From the NCBI GenBank assembly GCA_022823305.1, contig JAJDXK010000146.1, forward strand, positions 1 to 51,975: a stretch of DNA of 51,975 nt, read 5' to 3'. Of this stretch, positions 23,611 through 33,005 are shown piece by piece. Under the pieces are notes generated by a model. That model made no database searches. It was not told the DNA's origin and saw only the letters and a list, made by a program, of their open reading frames with translations. The DNA comes from Alphaproteobacteria bacterium. GTDB taxonomy: Bacteria > Pseudomonadota > Alphaproteobacteria > UBA828. Both the position numbers and the translations under genes were made by a program. Numbering within the stretch: the first letter of the stretch is position 1; every line of letters begins with the position of its first letter.

Positions 23611-24618
23611 ATGAGCGACACGAAGCTCGAGATCGGCAAGCTGCCGCCGGCGCTGCTGGCCGACGTGCTGGTGACGGGACGGCCCGTGCCGCCCGAGCTG
23701 CTGCTGCCGCCGACGGTGGGTGAGGACGCGGGCGTGGTTGCCGTGCGCGGCGGGGCGCTCGTCGCTGCAAGCGACCCGGTGACGCTCACCGGTCAGGACG
23801 TGGGCGCCCACGCGGTGCTGGTAAACGCGAACGACATCGCGGTCATGGGTGCGCGCCCGCGCTGGTTCACCGCGACCGTACTGCTGCCGCCGGGCACCAC
23901 GGAGGCCGACGTGCGCGCGCTCTACCGGTGCATGCACGAGGCGCTGGCGGCGCTCGACGCGGTGCTGGTGGGTGGCCATGTCGAGGTCACCGACGCCGTG
24001 CGCCGCACCGTGGTCGTGGGCCACATGATGGGGCTCAGGGAGGACGGCGCCTTCGCCCGCACCGCCGCGCTGCGGCCGGGCGACGTGGTGCTGCAGATCG
24101 GCCCGGCGCCGGTGGAGGGCGCCGCCGTGCTCGCGGCCGAGGCCCGCGACCGGCTCGAGGGCAGGGTCGCCGCCGCGATACTCGAGGAAGCCGCCGGCGC
24201 GCTGAGCGAGCCGGGCATCTCGGTGGTGGCCGCGGCGCTCCGCGCCACCGCGCTCGGCGCCGCCGCCATGCACGACCCGACCGAGGGCGGGCTCTCCGCC
24301 GGGCTCTACGAGATGGCGGAGACGGCCGGCGTCGGTCTCGTCGTCTCGACCGATGCCGTGCTCTGGTACGAGCCGGGCCGTGTCCTCGCCGAGGCTCTCG
24401 GGATCGACCCCTGGGGGCTGCTCGCTTCGGGCGCGCTGCTCGCGGCCTTCCCCGCGCGCGATGCCGAGGCGGCGCAGGCGACGCTCACGGCGGACGGATT
24501 CTCGTGCGCACCCATCGCCCGCGCCACGGCAGGGAGCGGCGTCGGCTTCGAGGCGGGCGGGCAGGTGCCGCGCTTCGCCCGCGACGAGCTGATCCGCGTC
24601 TTCGACGAGGGCGAGTAG
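23611..24618 (+). CDS. AIR-synthase-related (PurM/HypE/ThiL-like) protein
   Basis: 335 aa. The N-terminal block VGEDAGVVAVRGGALVAASDPVT matches the ATP-binding start of the PurM/ThiL/HypE/SelD superfamily. ANDIAVMGARPRWF and GGHVEVTDAV are further family motifs, followed by the C-terminal AIRS_C half (PGDVVLQIG, DPTEGGLSAGLYEMAE). It lacks a HypE C-terminal Cys, and no hydrogenase genes are nearby, so it is one of the stand-alone homologues of unknown substrate. GGAGG lies 9 nt before ATG 23611; 41 nt after the SDR gene. Confidence 0.85.
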   Translation: MSDTKLEIGKLPPALLADVLVTGRPVPPELLLPPTVGEDAGVVAVRGGALVAASDPVTLTGQDVGAHAVLVNANDIAVMGARPRWFTATVLLPPGTTEADVRALYRCMHEALAALDAVLVGGHVEVTDAVRRTVVVGHMMGLREDGAFARTAALRPGDVVLQIGPAPVEGAAVLAAEARDRLEGRVAAAILEEAAGALSEPGISVVAAALRATALGAAAMHDPTEGGLSAGLYEMAETAGVGLVVSTDAVLWYEPGRVLAEALGIDPWGLLASGALLAAFPARDAEAAQATLTADGFSCAPIARATAGSGVGFEAGGQVPRFARDELIRVFDEGE

Positions 24619-24633
24619 GGCGCGCCGGTCCTC

Positions 24634-25470
24634 TCAGCCGCCCTGTGCCTGCCCGGGCGGCGCGCAGTACGGGTCGTCCGAGCCCGTGTGGCCGGAGAGA
24701 TCGACGATGCTGGCCCCATCGCCGCAGAGCGCGCAGGCGGGGTCCGGCTTCACCTTGATCTTGCGGAAGGTTGCGGCCAGCCCGTCGTAGACGATCAGGC
24801 TGCCCGACAGGCTCTCGCCGATCCCCAGCAGCTCCTTCAGCACCTCGGTCGCCTGCAGCGAGCCCATGGAGCCGGCGACGGCGCCGAGGATGCCGCCCTC
24901 GGCGCAGGAGGGAATGAGCCCCGGCGGCGGCGCCTCGGGGAAGATGCAGCGGTAGCAGGGATTGCCCGCGCCGAGATGGGCCTTGAAGGTCGCGAGCTGG
25001 CCGTCGAAGCGCAGGATCGAGGCGGAGACCAGGGGCGTGCCCGTGAGGTAGCAGGCGTCGTTGATGAGGAAGCGCGTCGCGAAGTTGTCGCTGCCGTCCG
25101 CCACCAGGTCGTAGCGCCCGATCAGCTCCAGTGCGTTGTCGGGCGCGAGGCGGAAAGGGTGGCACTCGACCCTCACCTCCGGGTTGATCCGCGCCACCGT
25201 CTCGGCCGCGCTCTCGGTCTTGGGGTGGCCGATGCGGGCCTCGGTGTGCGCGATCTGCCGCTGCAGGTTGGAGAGCGCCACCGCATCGTCGTCGACGACG
25301 CCCAGCGTGCCGACGCCGGCGGCGGCGAGGTAGAGCAGCAGTGGCGAGCCGAGGCCCCCGGCGCCGACCACCAGAACCTTCGAGTCCAGCAGCTTCTGCT
25401 GGCCCGGTCCTCCCACCTCCTGCAGCAGGATGTGGCGGGCGTAGCGCTCGAGCTGGCGTTCGTTGAACAT
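24634..25470 (-). CDS. MoeB/ThiF-family sulfur-carrier adenylyltransferase
   Basis: 278-aa E1-like enzyme that adenylates the C-terminus of a small sulfur carrier (MoaD, ThiS or CysO type). Nucleotide loop VVGAGGLGSPLLLYLA, substrate-contact DDDAVALSNLQRQ, ADGSDNFATRFLIND, and zinc pairs CYRC and CALC. It lacks the rhodanese domain of longer MoeBR proteins. The cysK gene lies 13 nt upstream on the same strand, so the pair may handle sulfur transfer together. Confidence 0.9.
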   Translation of the reverse strand: MFNERQLERYARHILLQEVGGPGQQKLLDSKVLVVGAGGLGSPLLLYLAAAGVGTLGVVDDDAVALSNLQRQIAHTEARIGHPKTESAAETVARINPEVRVECHPFRLAPDNALELIGRYDLVADGSDNFATRFLINDACYLTGTPLVSASILRFDGQLATFKAHLGAGNPCYRCIFPEAPPPGLIPSCAEGGILGAVAGSMGSLQATEVLKELLGIGESLSGSLIVYDGLAATFRKIKVKPDPACALCGDGASIVDLSGHTGSDDPYCAPPGQAQGG

Positions 25471-25483
25471 GGCGCGGCGCGTC

Positions 25484-26485
25484 CTAGAGCCCGGCGAAGA
25501 GGTCGGTGGAGAGGTAGCGCTCGGCGAAGGAGGGGACGATGACGAGGATGCGCTTGCCCGCCATCTCCTCGCGCGCGCCGACCTGGAGCGCCGCGGCGAT
25601 GGCCGCGCCCGACGAGATGCCCACGGGAATGCCCTCCAGCCGGGCCGTCTGCCGGGCGGTCTCGAAGGAGGTCTCGTCGCCGATCGCGATCAGCTCGTCG
25701 ATCACGGAGCGGTCCAGCACCTCCGGCACGAAGCCCGCGCCGATGCCCTGAATCCTGTGCGGCGCCGCCGGCGCGCCCGTGAGGACGGCGCTTTCCGCTG
25801 GTTCCACCCCGATCAGGCGGAGCTTCGGCAGGCGCGGCTTCAGCACCTGGCCGATGCCGGTCACAGTGCCGCCGGTGCCGACGCCGCAGACGATGGCGTC
25901 CACGTCGCCGCCGGTGTCGCGCCAGATCTCCTCGGCGGTGGTGAGCCGGTGGATCGCCGGGTTCGCCGGGTTGGCGAACTGCTGCAGCATCACCGCGCCG
26001 TCGATCTCCTCGACCAGCGCCTCGGCACGGGCGAGCGCGCCCGGTATCCCCTTCTCCGCCGACGTCAGCTCCAGCTCGGCCCCGAGCAGGAGGAGGATGC
26101 GCCGCCGCTCGATGGACATGCTCTCCGGCATGGTGAGGATCAGCCGGTAGCCCTTCGCTGCGGCCACGAAGGCGAGCGCGATGCCGGTGTTGCCCGAGGT
26201 CGGCTCCACCAGCACCGAGCGGCCGGGCGCGATCGCACCCTCCGCCTCCGCCGCCTCGATCATGGAGACGCCGATGCGGTCCTTGACCGAGGCCAGCGGG
26301 TTGAAGAACTCGAGCTTGCCGACGATCTCGGCGCGGCAGCCGGCCTCGGCCGGCAGGCGGTTGAAGCGGACCAAGGGCGTCGAGCCGATGGTCTCCGCGA
26401 TGCTGTCGTAGATGCGCCCGCGCACGGCCGCCGGCGGTGCCGTCACGGCGGGGGCCGCAGGTTCGTCCGGGAGGTCTCGCGCCAT
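25484..26485 (-). CDS. cysK: Cysteine synthase A (O-acetylserine sulfhydrylase)
   Basis: PLP enzyme making cysteine from O-acetylserine and sulfide, 333 aa. PLP lysine in [11 protein letters not shown], phosphate/substrate loop [14 protein letters not shown]-phosphate loop [10 protein letters not shown], and [13 protein letters not shown] take ATG 26485 (MARDLPDE), since the frame further up to 26560 gives an Arg-rich tail foreign to the family. Operon with the MoeB-like gene downstream. Confidence 0.93.
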   Translation of the reverse strand: MARDLPDEPAAPAVTAPPAAVRGRIYDSIAETIGSTPLVRFNRLPAEAGCRAEIVGKLEFFNPLASVKDRIGVSMIEAAEAEGAIAPGRSVLVEPTSGNTGIALAFVAAAKGYRLILTMPESMSIERRRILLLLGAELELTSAEKGIPGALARAEALVEEIDGAVMLQQFANPANPAIHRLTTAEEIWRDTGGDVDAIVCGVGTGGTVTGIGQVLKPRLPKLRLIGVEPAESAVLTGAPAAPHRIQGIGAGFVPEVLDRSVIDELIAIGDETSFETARQTARLEGIPVGISSGAAIAAALQVGAREEMAGKRILVIVPSFAERYLSTDLFAGL

Positions 26486-26573
26486 GGTCCGGTCCGCTCG
26501 CTCAAGGTTCGCGGCCCCATCGCCGCGCCTCGTTTTGGACCTCTGCCCGCGGTGGGTCAAGCGCCGTCGCCGG

Positions 26574-27041
26574 CTAGGCGTCCTCGCCCGGCTGGCCCAG
26601 CCCGGTGGAGCCGAAGCCGGCGGCGCCCCGCTCGCTCGGCGGCACCGTGCCTTCCTCCAGGCGCACGCGGCAGACCGGCGCGATCACGAGCTGGGCGATG
26701 CGCATGCCGCGCTTCACGGTGAAGGGGCGCTCGCCGAGGTTGACCAGCAGCACGCCGATCTCGCCGCGATAGTCGCAATCCACCGTGCCGGGGCTGTTGA
26801 GCACGGTCACGCCGTGGTCCCGCGCGAGGCCGGAGCGCGGCCTGATCTGGCCCTCGTAGCCCTCGGGCAAAGCCAGCGCGAGGCCGGTCGGGACCAGGGC
26901 GCGGGCGCCGCGCGCGAGCTGGAGCGGGCCGGCCGCGGCATGGAGGTCGAGGCCGGCGCTGCCGGCGCTGGCGTAGGCGGGCAGCGGCAGGTCCTGCCCG
27001 TGGGCGAGGCGCTCCACCGTGACCGTCACGGGCCGGCTCAT
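26574..27041 (-). CDS. dut: dUTP diphosphatase
   Basis: Trimeric dUTPase, 155 aa, converting dUTP to dUMP and keeping uracil out of DNA. All five motifs are visible: [40 protein letters not shown], and the glycine-rich C-terminal GAAGFGSTG arm. The start overlaps the coaBC stop by 4 nt; coaBC-dut is a frequent bacterial gene pair. Confidence 0.96.
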   Translation of the reverse strand: MSRPVTVTVERLAHGQDLPLPAYASAGSAGLDLHAAAGPLQLARGARALVPTGLALALPEGYEGQIRPRSGLARDHGVTVLNSPGTVDCDYRGEIGVLLVNLGERPFTVKRGMRIAQLVIAPVCRVRLEEGTVPPSERGAAGFGSTGLGQPGEDA

Positions 27042-28315
27042 GCGCTCCCGTCGCCGGTGTCGAGTGCCTGCGCGATGCGCTCGACCAGCCGCGCCGAGAC
27101 CTCGGCCTTGCTCATGCGCGGCCAGCGCTCCAGCGCAGGCGCCGCGCCTTCGCCGGCCCGCGTGAGCAGGTGAACGAGGTTGTCGTCGCCGCCGAAGACG
27201 CCGCTCTCCGCCACCTCGTTGGCGAGGATCCAGTCGCAGCCCTTGGCCGCGAGCTTGGCGGCGGCGTTGGCCTCCAGGTTCTCGGTCTCGGCAGCGAAAC
27301 CGATCACCAGGCGCGGGCGCCGCGGGCCGGGGGCGCTGAGCCGGGCCAGGATGTCCGGGTTCTCGGCAAGCTCCAGCGCGGGCGGGCCGGCGCCCCCTTT
27401 CTTCAGCTTCTGCGCACGCGCCGCCGCCGCCCGCCAGTCGGAGACCGCAGCCGCGCAGACGGCGATGTCGGCCGGCAGACCCTCTTCGCAGGCGGCGAGC
27501 ATCTCGTCCGCCGTCTCGATCCGTACCGTCTCCACGCCGGCCGGCGCCGGCTCGGCGGTGGGGCCAGAGACCAGCAGCACGTCGGCGCCGGCGCCGGCGC
27601 AGGCGGCGGCGATCGCGTGCCCCTGCTTGCCCGAGGAGCGGTTGCCGATGAAGCGCACGGGGTCGATGGGCTCATGCGTGGGGCCGCTGGTGACGAGCAC
27701 GCGCAGGCCCGCGAGCGGGCAGGGCCGCCCCTCCGCCAGCATGGCGCGGATCGCGGCCACGATCTCCGGCACCTCGGCCATGCGGCCGGGGCCGCTCTCG
27801 CCCTCCGCCAGCGGGCCGTCGTCGGGGCCGACGAAGCGCACCCCGTCGGCCTCCAGGCGCGCGCGGTTGCGCCGGGTGGCGGGGTGCTGCCACATCCGCG
27901 TGTTCATGGCGGGCGCCGCGAGCACCGGCTTGTCGGCCGCGAGCAGCGTCGAGGTCGCGAGGTCGTCGGCGATGCCGTGGGCCATCTTCGCCATGATGTC
28001 GGCGGTGGCCGGCGCCACCACGACGATGTCGGCCTCCGCGCCCAAGCTGATGTGGGCGATCTCGCTGTCGTCGGTGAGCGCGAGGGTGTCGGCGTAGAGC
28101 GCCTCCCCGCTCAGCGTCTCGACCGAGAGCGGGGTCACGAACTCGGCGCCGGCCCGGGTGAGGATGCAGCGCACCCGGACGCCCTTCTCCCTCAGCCGCC
28201 GGATCAGGTCGAGGCACTTGTAGGCCGCGATGCCGCCCGCGATCACCAGCAGGACGGATCGTCCGCGCAGTGCTGCGGCGGCCTCCGGCGCGCCCTCGTC
28301 TTGCGCTTCCGCCAT
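27038..28315 (-). CDS. coaBC: Bifunctional PPC decarboxylase / PPC synthetase
   Basis: Two coenzyme A steps in one 425-aa protein. The N-terminal flavoprotein (CoaC) half has [21 protein letters not shown], the active-site His in AHISLG, and PAMNTRMW. The C-terminal CoaB half has [33 protein letters not shown] and a lysine-rich KLKKGG. Normal length. It precedes dut with a 4-nt overlap. Confidence 0.96.
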   Translation of the reverse strand: MAEAQDEGAPEAAAALRGRSVLLVIAGGIAAYKCLDLIRRLREKGVRVRCILTRAGAEFVTPLSVETLSGEALYADTLALTDDSEIAHISLGAEADIVVVAPATADIMAKMAHGIADDLATSTLLAADKPVLAAPAMNTRMWQHPATRRNRARLEADGVRFVGPDDGPLAEGESGPGRMAEVPEIVAAIRAMLAEGRPCPLAGLRVLVTSGPTHEPIDPVRFIGNRSSGKQGHAIAAACAGAGADVLLVSGPTAEPAPAGVETVRIETADEMLAACEEGLPADIAVCAAAVSDWRAAAARAQKLKKGGAGPPALELAENPDILARLSAPGPRRPRLVIGFAAETENLEANAAAKLAAKGCDWILANEVAESGVFGGDDNLVHLLTRAGEGAAPALERWPRMSKAEVSARLVERIAQALDTGDGSA

Positions 28316-28414
28316 GCGGTTACGCTAAGGGGGTGCGGCGGGCGCGGCAAGGGGGTGGCCCTCTCCGCCCAATCGAAGGACTATGGGCGCGCGCAGCCGT
28401 GAGGAGACGACGCC

Positions 28415-29026
28415 ATGACCGGCCTGACCAGCATCCGCGAGACCCACGAGGTGCCGGCCCGCACCGGCAGGGGCTTCGCCGTCGAGACCGGCGAGCTGAT
28501 CCGGATCACCGACCTGCAGGGCTCGCAGCCGGTGGACTTCTGGGCCTTCACCAGGGCCGACCACCTGGAGTTCCTCTCCTGCGAGCACACCAAGCCCTCG
28601 ATCGAGAGGCTCTTCCCCCACGTCGGCGATTCCGCCTACACCAACCGGCGGCGCGCGATCGTCACGGTGGTGGACGACACCTCGCCCGGCCAGCACGACA
28701 TGCAGTTCGCTGCGTGCGATCCCACGCGCTACGCCGAGCTCGGGGTCGAGGGCTACCACGAGAGCTGCCAGGAGAACCTGCACACGGCGCTGGCCGGCCT
28801 CGGCATCGGGCTCGACTTCACGCCGCAGCCCTGGAACCTCTTCACCAACTTCTTCGTCAACCCGGACGGCACCTTCACCATCAAGGCGCCGGAATCGAAG
28901 CCGGGGGACTGCATCGTGCTCAGGGCCGAGATGGACGCCACCATCGTGGTCTCGGCCTGCCCCCAGGATCAGAACCTGACCTGCGGCGGCACCCCCACCG
29001 ACATCAGGGTGGAGGTCGGGCGCTGA
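28415..29026 (+). CDS. DUF1989 (urea-carboxylase-associated) family protein
   Basis: 203 aa, whole DUF1989 domain: VPARTGRGFAVETGELIRITDLQGSQPVDFWAF, YTNRRRAIVTVVDDT, the Cys/His-rich CDPTRYAELGVEGYHESCQENLH, and NLFTNFFVN. Members occur beside urea carboxylase/allophanate hydrolase genes, and some act in guanidine or urea carboxylation. No such partner gene is in this window. GAGGAG precedes ATG 28415. It converges on hemF. Confidence 0.88.
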   Translation: MTGLTSIRETHEVPARTGRGFAVETGELIRITDLQGSQPVDFWAFTRADHLEFLSCEHTKPSIERLFPHVGDSAYTNRRRAIVTVVDDTSPGQHDMQFAACDPTRYAELGVEGYHESCQENLHTALAGLGIGLDFTPQPWNLFTNFFVNPDGTFTIKAPESKPGDCIVLRAEMDATIVVSACPQDQNLTCGGTPTDIRVEVGR

Positions 29027-29038
29027 GCGGGACGCCGC

Positions 29039-29878
29039 TCAGGGCCAGCGCACCTCGGGCGGAAGCGACATCAGGATCGCTTCCGCGTTGCCGCCGGTCT
29101 CCAGGCCGAAGCGCGTGCCGCGGTCGTAGAGCAGGTTGAACTCGACGTAGCGGCCGCGGCGCATCAGCTGGTGCGCGCGCTGCGCCTCGGTCCAGGGCTC
29201 TCCCATGCGGCGGCGGACGAGCGCCGGGTAGACCTCGAGGAAGGCGCGGCCCACGTCGCGGGTGAAGGCGAAATCGGTCTCCCAGTCGCCGCTGTTGAGG
29301 TCGTCGTAGAAGATGCCGCCGACGCCGCGCGGCTCGTCGCGGTGGGCGAGGTGGAAGTAGCGCTCGCACCAGGCCTTGAAGCGGGGGTAGTAGGCCGCAT
29401 CGTGCCGCGCGCAGGCGCGCTCGAGCGCCGCGTGGAAGTCGGCGGTGTCGCGCTCGTCCGGGTAGGTGGGCGTGAGGTCGGTGCCGCCGCCGAACCACCA
29501 CGTGCCGGTGACGATGTGGCGCGTGTTCATGTGCACCGCCGGCACCAGCGGCGAGCGCATGTGCGCCACCACCGAGATGCCGCTGGCCCAGAAGCGGCCG
29601 TCGTCTTCGGCGCCCGCGATCTTCTGGCGGAACGCCTCGGAGAGGGTGCCGTGCACGGTGGAGACGTTGACGCCCACCTTCTCGAACACGCGGCCGCGCA
29701 TGAGCGACATCACGCCGCCGCCGCCGCCGGGGCGCTCCCACGCCTTGCGCTCGAAGCGGCCGGGGCCGGCGTCGGCGCCCTCCGCTTCGTCCTCGATCGC
29801 CTCGAAGGCGGCGCAGGTCTCGTCCCGCAGCGCCTCGAACCAGGCCCGCGCCCGTTCCTGCCGCGCCGCGTCGCTCAT
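29039..29878 (-). CDS. hemF: Oxygen-dependent coproporphyrinogen III oxidase
   Basis: Aerobic haem-pathway enzyme converting coproporphyrinogen III to protoporphyrinogen IX, 279 aa. Signature blocks: [57 protein letters not shown], and the C-terminal [23 protein letters not shown]. Starts 6 nt after the Ldh-family gene, which in turn starts 4 nt after the MDR gene, so the three form one operon. Confidence 0.96.
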   Translation of the reverse strand: MSDAARQERARAWFEALRDETCAAFEAIEDEAEGADAGPGRFERKAWERPGGGGGVMSLMRGRVFEKVGVNVSTVHGTLSEAFRQKIAGAEDDGRFWASGISVVAHMRSPLVPAVHMNTRHIVTGTWWFGGGTDLTPTYPDERDTADFHAALERACARHDAAYYPRFKAWCERYFHLAHRDEPRGVGGIFYDDLNSGDWETDFAFTRDVGRAFLEVYPALVRRRMGEPWTEAQRAHQLMRRGRYVEFNLLYDRGTRFGLETGGNAEAILMSLPPEVRWP

Positions 29879-29884
29879 CGGTTG

Positions 29885-30973
29885 CTACGCCTCGGCTGCG
29901 GCGGGCGTCACCGCGTAGTCGGTGCCGAGCGAGAGGGACTCGAGGATCGCCGCGATCCGCGTCCAGGTGGGGCCGTCGATGGGGTAGGGGCCGCCCGGTC
30001 CGGCCCCGGCGCGCGCGCCGGGGAGGCGCACGCCCTCGCAGCCCTCGGCCGGCGGCAGGGCCTCCAGCCCTTCCACGAACGCCTCCATCATCCTCGCGAA
30101 GTCGCCACCTCGGCCGAGCGCTTCCGGGTCGGCGGCCAGTACGAAGAGGCCGTTGCCCTGGTCCTCGTTCTCGTTGCCGCGGCTCATGCCCGCGCCCGCC
30201 AGCGCACCGGCGAAGGCCTCGACGATGAGGCCGAGCAGGAAGCCCTTGTGGCCGTCCGCCGCGCCGCCGAGGGGCAGCAGCGAGGCGCTGCGGGGGCTGG
30301 TGAAGAAGTCGCGGGGCTCCGTCGCGGGCCGGCCCGCGCGGTCAATCAGCCAGCCCTCGGGCACCGGCTCGCCCCGGTTCGCGGCCATCCTGATCTTGCC
30401 GAGCGCGACCACGGAGGTGGAGATGTCGATCACCAGCGGCGACTCGCCCTCGGCCCGGGGGATGCCGCAGGCCAGGGGATTGGTGCTGAGGAAGGGCGCG
30501 GCCGAGCCGAAGGGCGCGACGCAGGCGCCGCCGCCCGCGTCGTTGACCAGCAGCAGGGTGACGAGGCCCGCGCTCGCCGGTGCGCCGACATAGGCGCCGA
30601 GGCGGGCGACGTCGTTGCCGTTGCGAACCGCAGCGCAGCCGATGCCCTGCTGCCGTGCCCTGGCGCTCGCCTGCTCCACCGCGAAGACGGCCGAAACGGG
30701 CCCGAGGCAGCGGCGGGCGTCGATCATCGCCGCGGCCTGCGTCTCGTGCACCACCGCCGGCAATGTCGCCGGCGCGATCATCCCGGCCTGCGTGTCCTCC
30801 GCGAAGGTGGGGATCCGCATCACCCCGTGGGAGTGATAGCCCGCGCGGCTCGCCTCCAGAAGGGTCTCGGTCAGCACCGCGCGCTCGGGTCCGGTGAAGC
30901 CGAGCGCGCCGAAGATGTCCTCGATCAGCGCGCAGACGACGGGTTCAGGCGCGTTGACCCCCGCCTCGGCCAT
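29885..30973 (-). CDS. Ldh-family (malate/L-lactate-type) NAD(P) oxidoreductase
   Basis: 362 aa of the Ldh_2 fold, not the Rossmann LDH family: GYHSHGVMRIPTF, VRNGNDVARLGAYVG, GSAAPFLSTNPLACGIPR, PLVIDISTSVVALGKI and LPLGGAADGHKGFLLGLIVEAFAG. Members reduce 2-oxoacids, ureidoglycolate, pyrroline-2-carboxylate or sulfolactate; context does not decide. Middle gene of the MDR-Ldh-hemF operon. Confidence 0.9.
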   Translation of the reverse strand: MAEAGVNAPEPVVCALIEDIFGALGFTGPERAVLTETLLEASRAGYHSHGVMRIPTFAEDTQAGMIAPATLPAVVHETQAAAMIDARRCLGPVSAVFAVEQASARARQQGIGCAAVRNGNDVARLGAYVGAPASAGLVTLLLVNDAGGGACVAPFGSAAPFLSTNPLACGIPRAEGESPLVIDISTSVVALGKIRMAANRGEPVPEGWLIDRAGRPATEPRDFFTSPRSASLLPLGGAADGHKGFLLGLIVEAFAGALAGAGMSRGNENEDQGNGLFVLAADPEALGRGGDFARMMEAFVEGLEALPPAEGCEGVRLPGARAGAGPGGPYPIDGPTWTRIAAILESLSLGTDYAVTPAAAEA

Positions 30974-30977
30974 CGCC

Positions 30978-31994
30978 TCAGCGCTCCGCCACCTTGACCA
31001 CGAGCTTGCCGAAGTTGCGCCCCTCGAAGAGCATGCCGAGCCCCTCGGGCGCGTTTTCCAGCCCCTCGATCACGTGCTCGCGATAGGTCATGCGGCCCTC
31101 GTCGAGCCACGCGGCGAGCCGGGCGAAGGCCTCCGGGTAGCGGTCGAGCCAGTCGAAGACGAGGAACCCCTGCACGCATGCCCGGTTGACGAGGATGTGG
31201 CGCAAGTGGCTGGGGCCTGCGTAGGGCTCCGTCAGGTTGTAGTGGTGGATGCAGCCGCAGACCGCCACGCGCGCCTTGAAGGCGAGCCGCTCCATCACCG
31301 CGTCGGTCGTCGGCCCGCCGACGTTGTCGAAGTAGACGTCGATGCCGGTCGGGCAGGCCTCTTCGAGCGCGGCGCCGATGTCGTTCGCCGTGCGGTAGTT
31401 GATCGCGGCGTCGAAGCCGAGCTCGTCAGTGATGTAGGCGGCCTTCTCGTCCGAACCCACGGTGCCGACGACGCGGCAGCCGCCGATCTTCGCGATCTGG
31501 CCGACCGCGGCGCCGACCGCGCCCGAGGCCGCCGAGACCACCACGGTGTCGCCGGGGCGCGGGCGGCCCACCTCCAGCAGGCCGAAGTAGGCGGTGGCGC
31601 CCGGCATGCCGAGGATGCCGAGCGCGTAGGAGGGCGGGTGGTGGGACGCGGGTAGCACGCGCGCCTCGCCCCGTCGGCAGAGCGCGTATTCCTGCCAGCC
31701 GAACATGCCCTCCACCAGGTCGCCGGGCTCGAGGCCCCTGGCCTGCGAGCGCACCACCTCGCCCACGGCGCCGCCGGTCATCACGCCCCCGATGGCGACC
31801 GGCGGGGCGTAGGACTTCGCCGCGCTCATCCGCCCCCGCATATAGGGGTCGAGGGAGAGGTAGAGCACGCGCACCAGCGCCTGTCCGGGGCCGGGCTCGG
31901 GCACCGGCTCTTCGGCCAGCGAGAAATCGCTCTCCTTGGGCATGCCGACCGGCCGCGCCGCAAGCCTGACCTGTCGGTTGATGGCGGCGTTCAT
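30978..31994 (-). CDS. NADP-dependent MDR oxidoreductase (CurA / alkenal reductase-like)
   Basis: 338 aa from ATG 31994 (MNAAINRQVRLAARPVG). Zinc-free medium-chain reductase of the leukotriene-B4 dehydrogenase/CurA group: LSLDPYMRGRMS, the nucleotide-binding VVSAASGAVGAAVGQIAKIGGCRVVGTVGS, and YFDNVGG. It reduces alpha,beta-unsaturated aldehydes or ketones. The frame runs on upstream to 32162, but that stretch is a dispersed repeat (reads HPGPLLPEG), not protein. First gene of the operon ending in hemF. Confidence 0.92.
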   Translation of the reverse strand: MNAAINRQVRLAARPVGMPKESDFSLAEEPVPEPGPGQALVRVLYLSLDPYMRGRMSAAKSYAPPVAIGGVMTGGAVGEVVRSQARGLEPGDLVEGMFGWQEYALCRRGEARVLPASHHPPSYALGILGMPGATAYFGLLEVGRPRPGDTVVVSAASGAVGAAVGQIAKIGGCRVVGTVGSDEKAAYITDELGFDAAINYRTANDIGAALEEACPTGIDVYFDNVGGPTTDAVMERLAFKARVAVCGCIHHYNLTEPYAGPSHLRHILVNRACVQGFLVFDWLDRYPEAFARLAAWLDEGRMTYREHVIEGLENAPEGLGMLFEGRNFGKLVVKVAER

Positions 31995-32037
31995 GGTGCT
32001 CCCTCCGCTCGCTTCAGTCCGGGCCGTCGCCCACCTC

Positions 32038-32145
32038 CCCCCGTCTCCTTCCTCCCAGGAGGAGGGGTAACGAAGTCGGCGCCGGCGTTTTCTCCCTCTC
32101 CTCCCCTCGGGGAGGAGAGGGCCGGGGTGAGGTGGGGTGTTTCTC
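32038..32145. repeat. Dispersed palindromic intergenic repeat
   Basis: Contains a perfect 13-bp stem (CCCTCTCCTCCCC 32094-32106 / GGGGAGGAGAGGG 32109-32121) around a 2-nt loop, and a second inverted pair (CCTCC/GGAGG) near 32052-32063. On the minus strand it reads HPGPLLPEG, a peptide typical of a purine/pyrimidine-skewed palindromic repeat I recall from many GC-rich genomes. It lies in the 202-base gap before the MDR gene and could act as a terminator. Confidence 0.55.
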
Positions 32146-32196
32146 TTCGTTCTCACTGACACATGACGACAGGGGCTGACGGCGGCGCGGACCGGC

Positions 32197-32988
32197 CTAG
32201 GGAAACACCGAGTAGCCGCCGACCGCGAGGTAGCCGCCGTCGATCACCAGCTCGGTGCCGGTGATGAAGCTCGATTCCTCCGAGGCGAGGAAGACCACGC
32301 CGTTGGCGATGTCCTCCGGCTGGCCGACGCGGCCGATGGGGTGCTGCTTGGCAAGCTCCTTCAGCCCCGCCTCCAGGCTGCCGTAGTCGCGGTAGCAGGT
32401 GGCCTCCATCATCTCGGTGTGGATGTAGCCGGGGTGGATCGAGTTGACGCGGATGCGGCGTTCGTCCTTGGCGCCGTCGAGCGCGGCCCCCTTGCTGAAG
32501 AGCCGGACCGCTCCCTTGGTCGCGCTGTAGGCTGAGAGCCCCGGGACGCTTGTGAAGCCCAGGATCGACGAGATGTTGATGATCGAGCCGCCCGCGCGCA
32601 TCGCCGCCATGGCGTGCTTGGTGCCGAGGAAGACGCCATCGGCGTTCACCGACATGCTCTTGTGCCAGCTCTCCAGCGTCACCTCGTGGAGCGGCTCGAC
32701 GATGCCGACGCCGGCGTTGTTCACCAGCACGTCGAGGCCGCCGAAGCGGTCGAGGACGGCCGGGATCGCGGCCTCCCAGTCGGCCTCCTGCGTCACGTCG
32801 AGGGCTGTGAACATGGCCTCCGCGCCGCCGTCCGCGAGCTCCGCCGCGAGCGCCTCGCCGCCCTCGCGGTCGATGTCGGCAAGCGCGACCGGCGCGCCCT
32901 CCGCCGCGAGCGCCCGGGCGCAGGCCTTGCCGATCCCCCGGCCCGCGCCGGTGACCAGCGCCACGCGTCCTTCCAGCCGACCGGCCAT
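32197..32988 (-). CDS. SDR-family oxidoreductase
   Basis: 263-aa classical SDR: TGAGRGIGKACARAL, DVLVNNAGVGIVEP, catalytic Ser in INISSILG, YSATKGA, and the C-terminal FITGTELVIDGG. Closest in pattern to cyclohexanol and 3-alpha-hydroxysteroid-type dehydrogenases; substrate unknown. AAGGAG precedes ATG 32988. It lies 17 nt after the racemase-like gene and is probably co-transcribed, so the pair may act on one substrate. Confidence 0.9.
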   Translation of the reverse strand: MAGRLEGRVALVTGAGRGIGKACARALAAEGAPVALADIDREGGEALAAELADGGAEAMFTALDVTQEADWEAAIPAVLDRFGGLDVLVNNAGVGIVEPLHEVTLESWHKSMSVNADGVFLGTKHAMAAMRAGGSIINISSILGFTSVPGLSAYSATKGAVRLFSKGAALDGAKDERRIRVNSIHPGYIHTEMMEATCYRDYGSLEAGLKELAKQHPIGRVGQPEDIANGVVFLASEESSFITGTELVIDGGYLAVGGYSVFP

Positions 32989-33005
32989 GCTCCGCTCCTT
33001 CCTCC

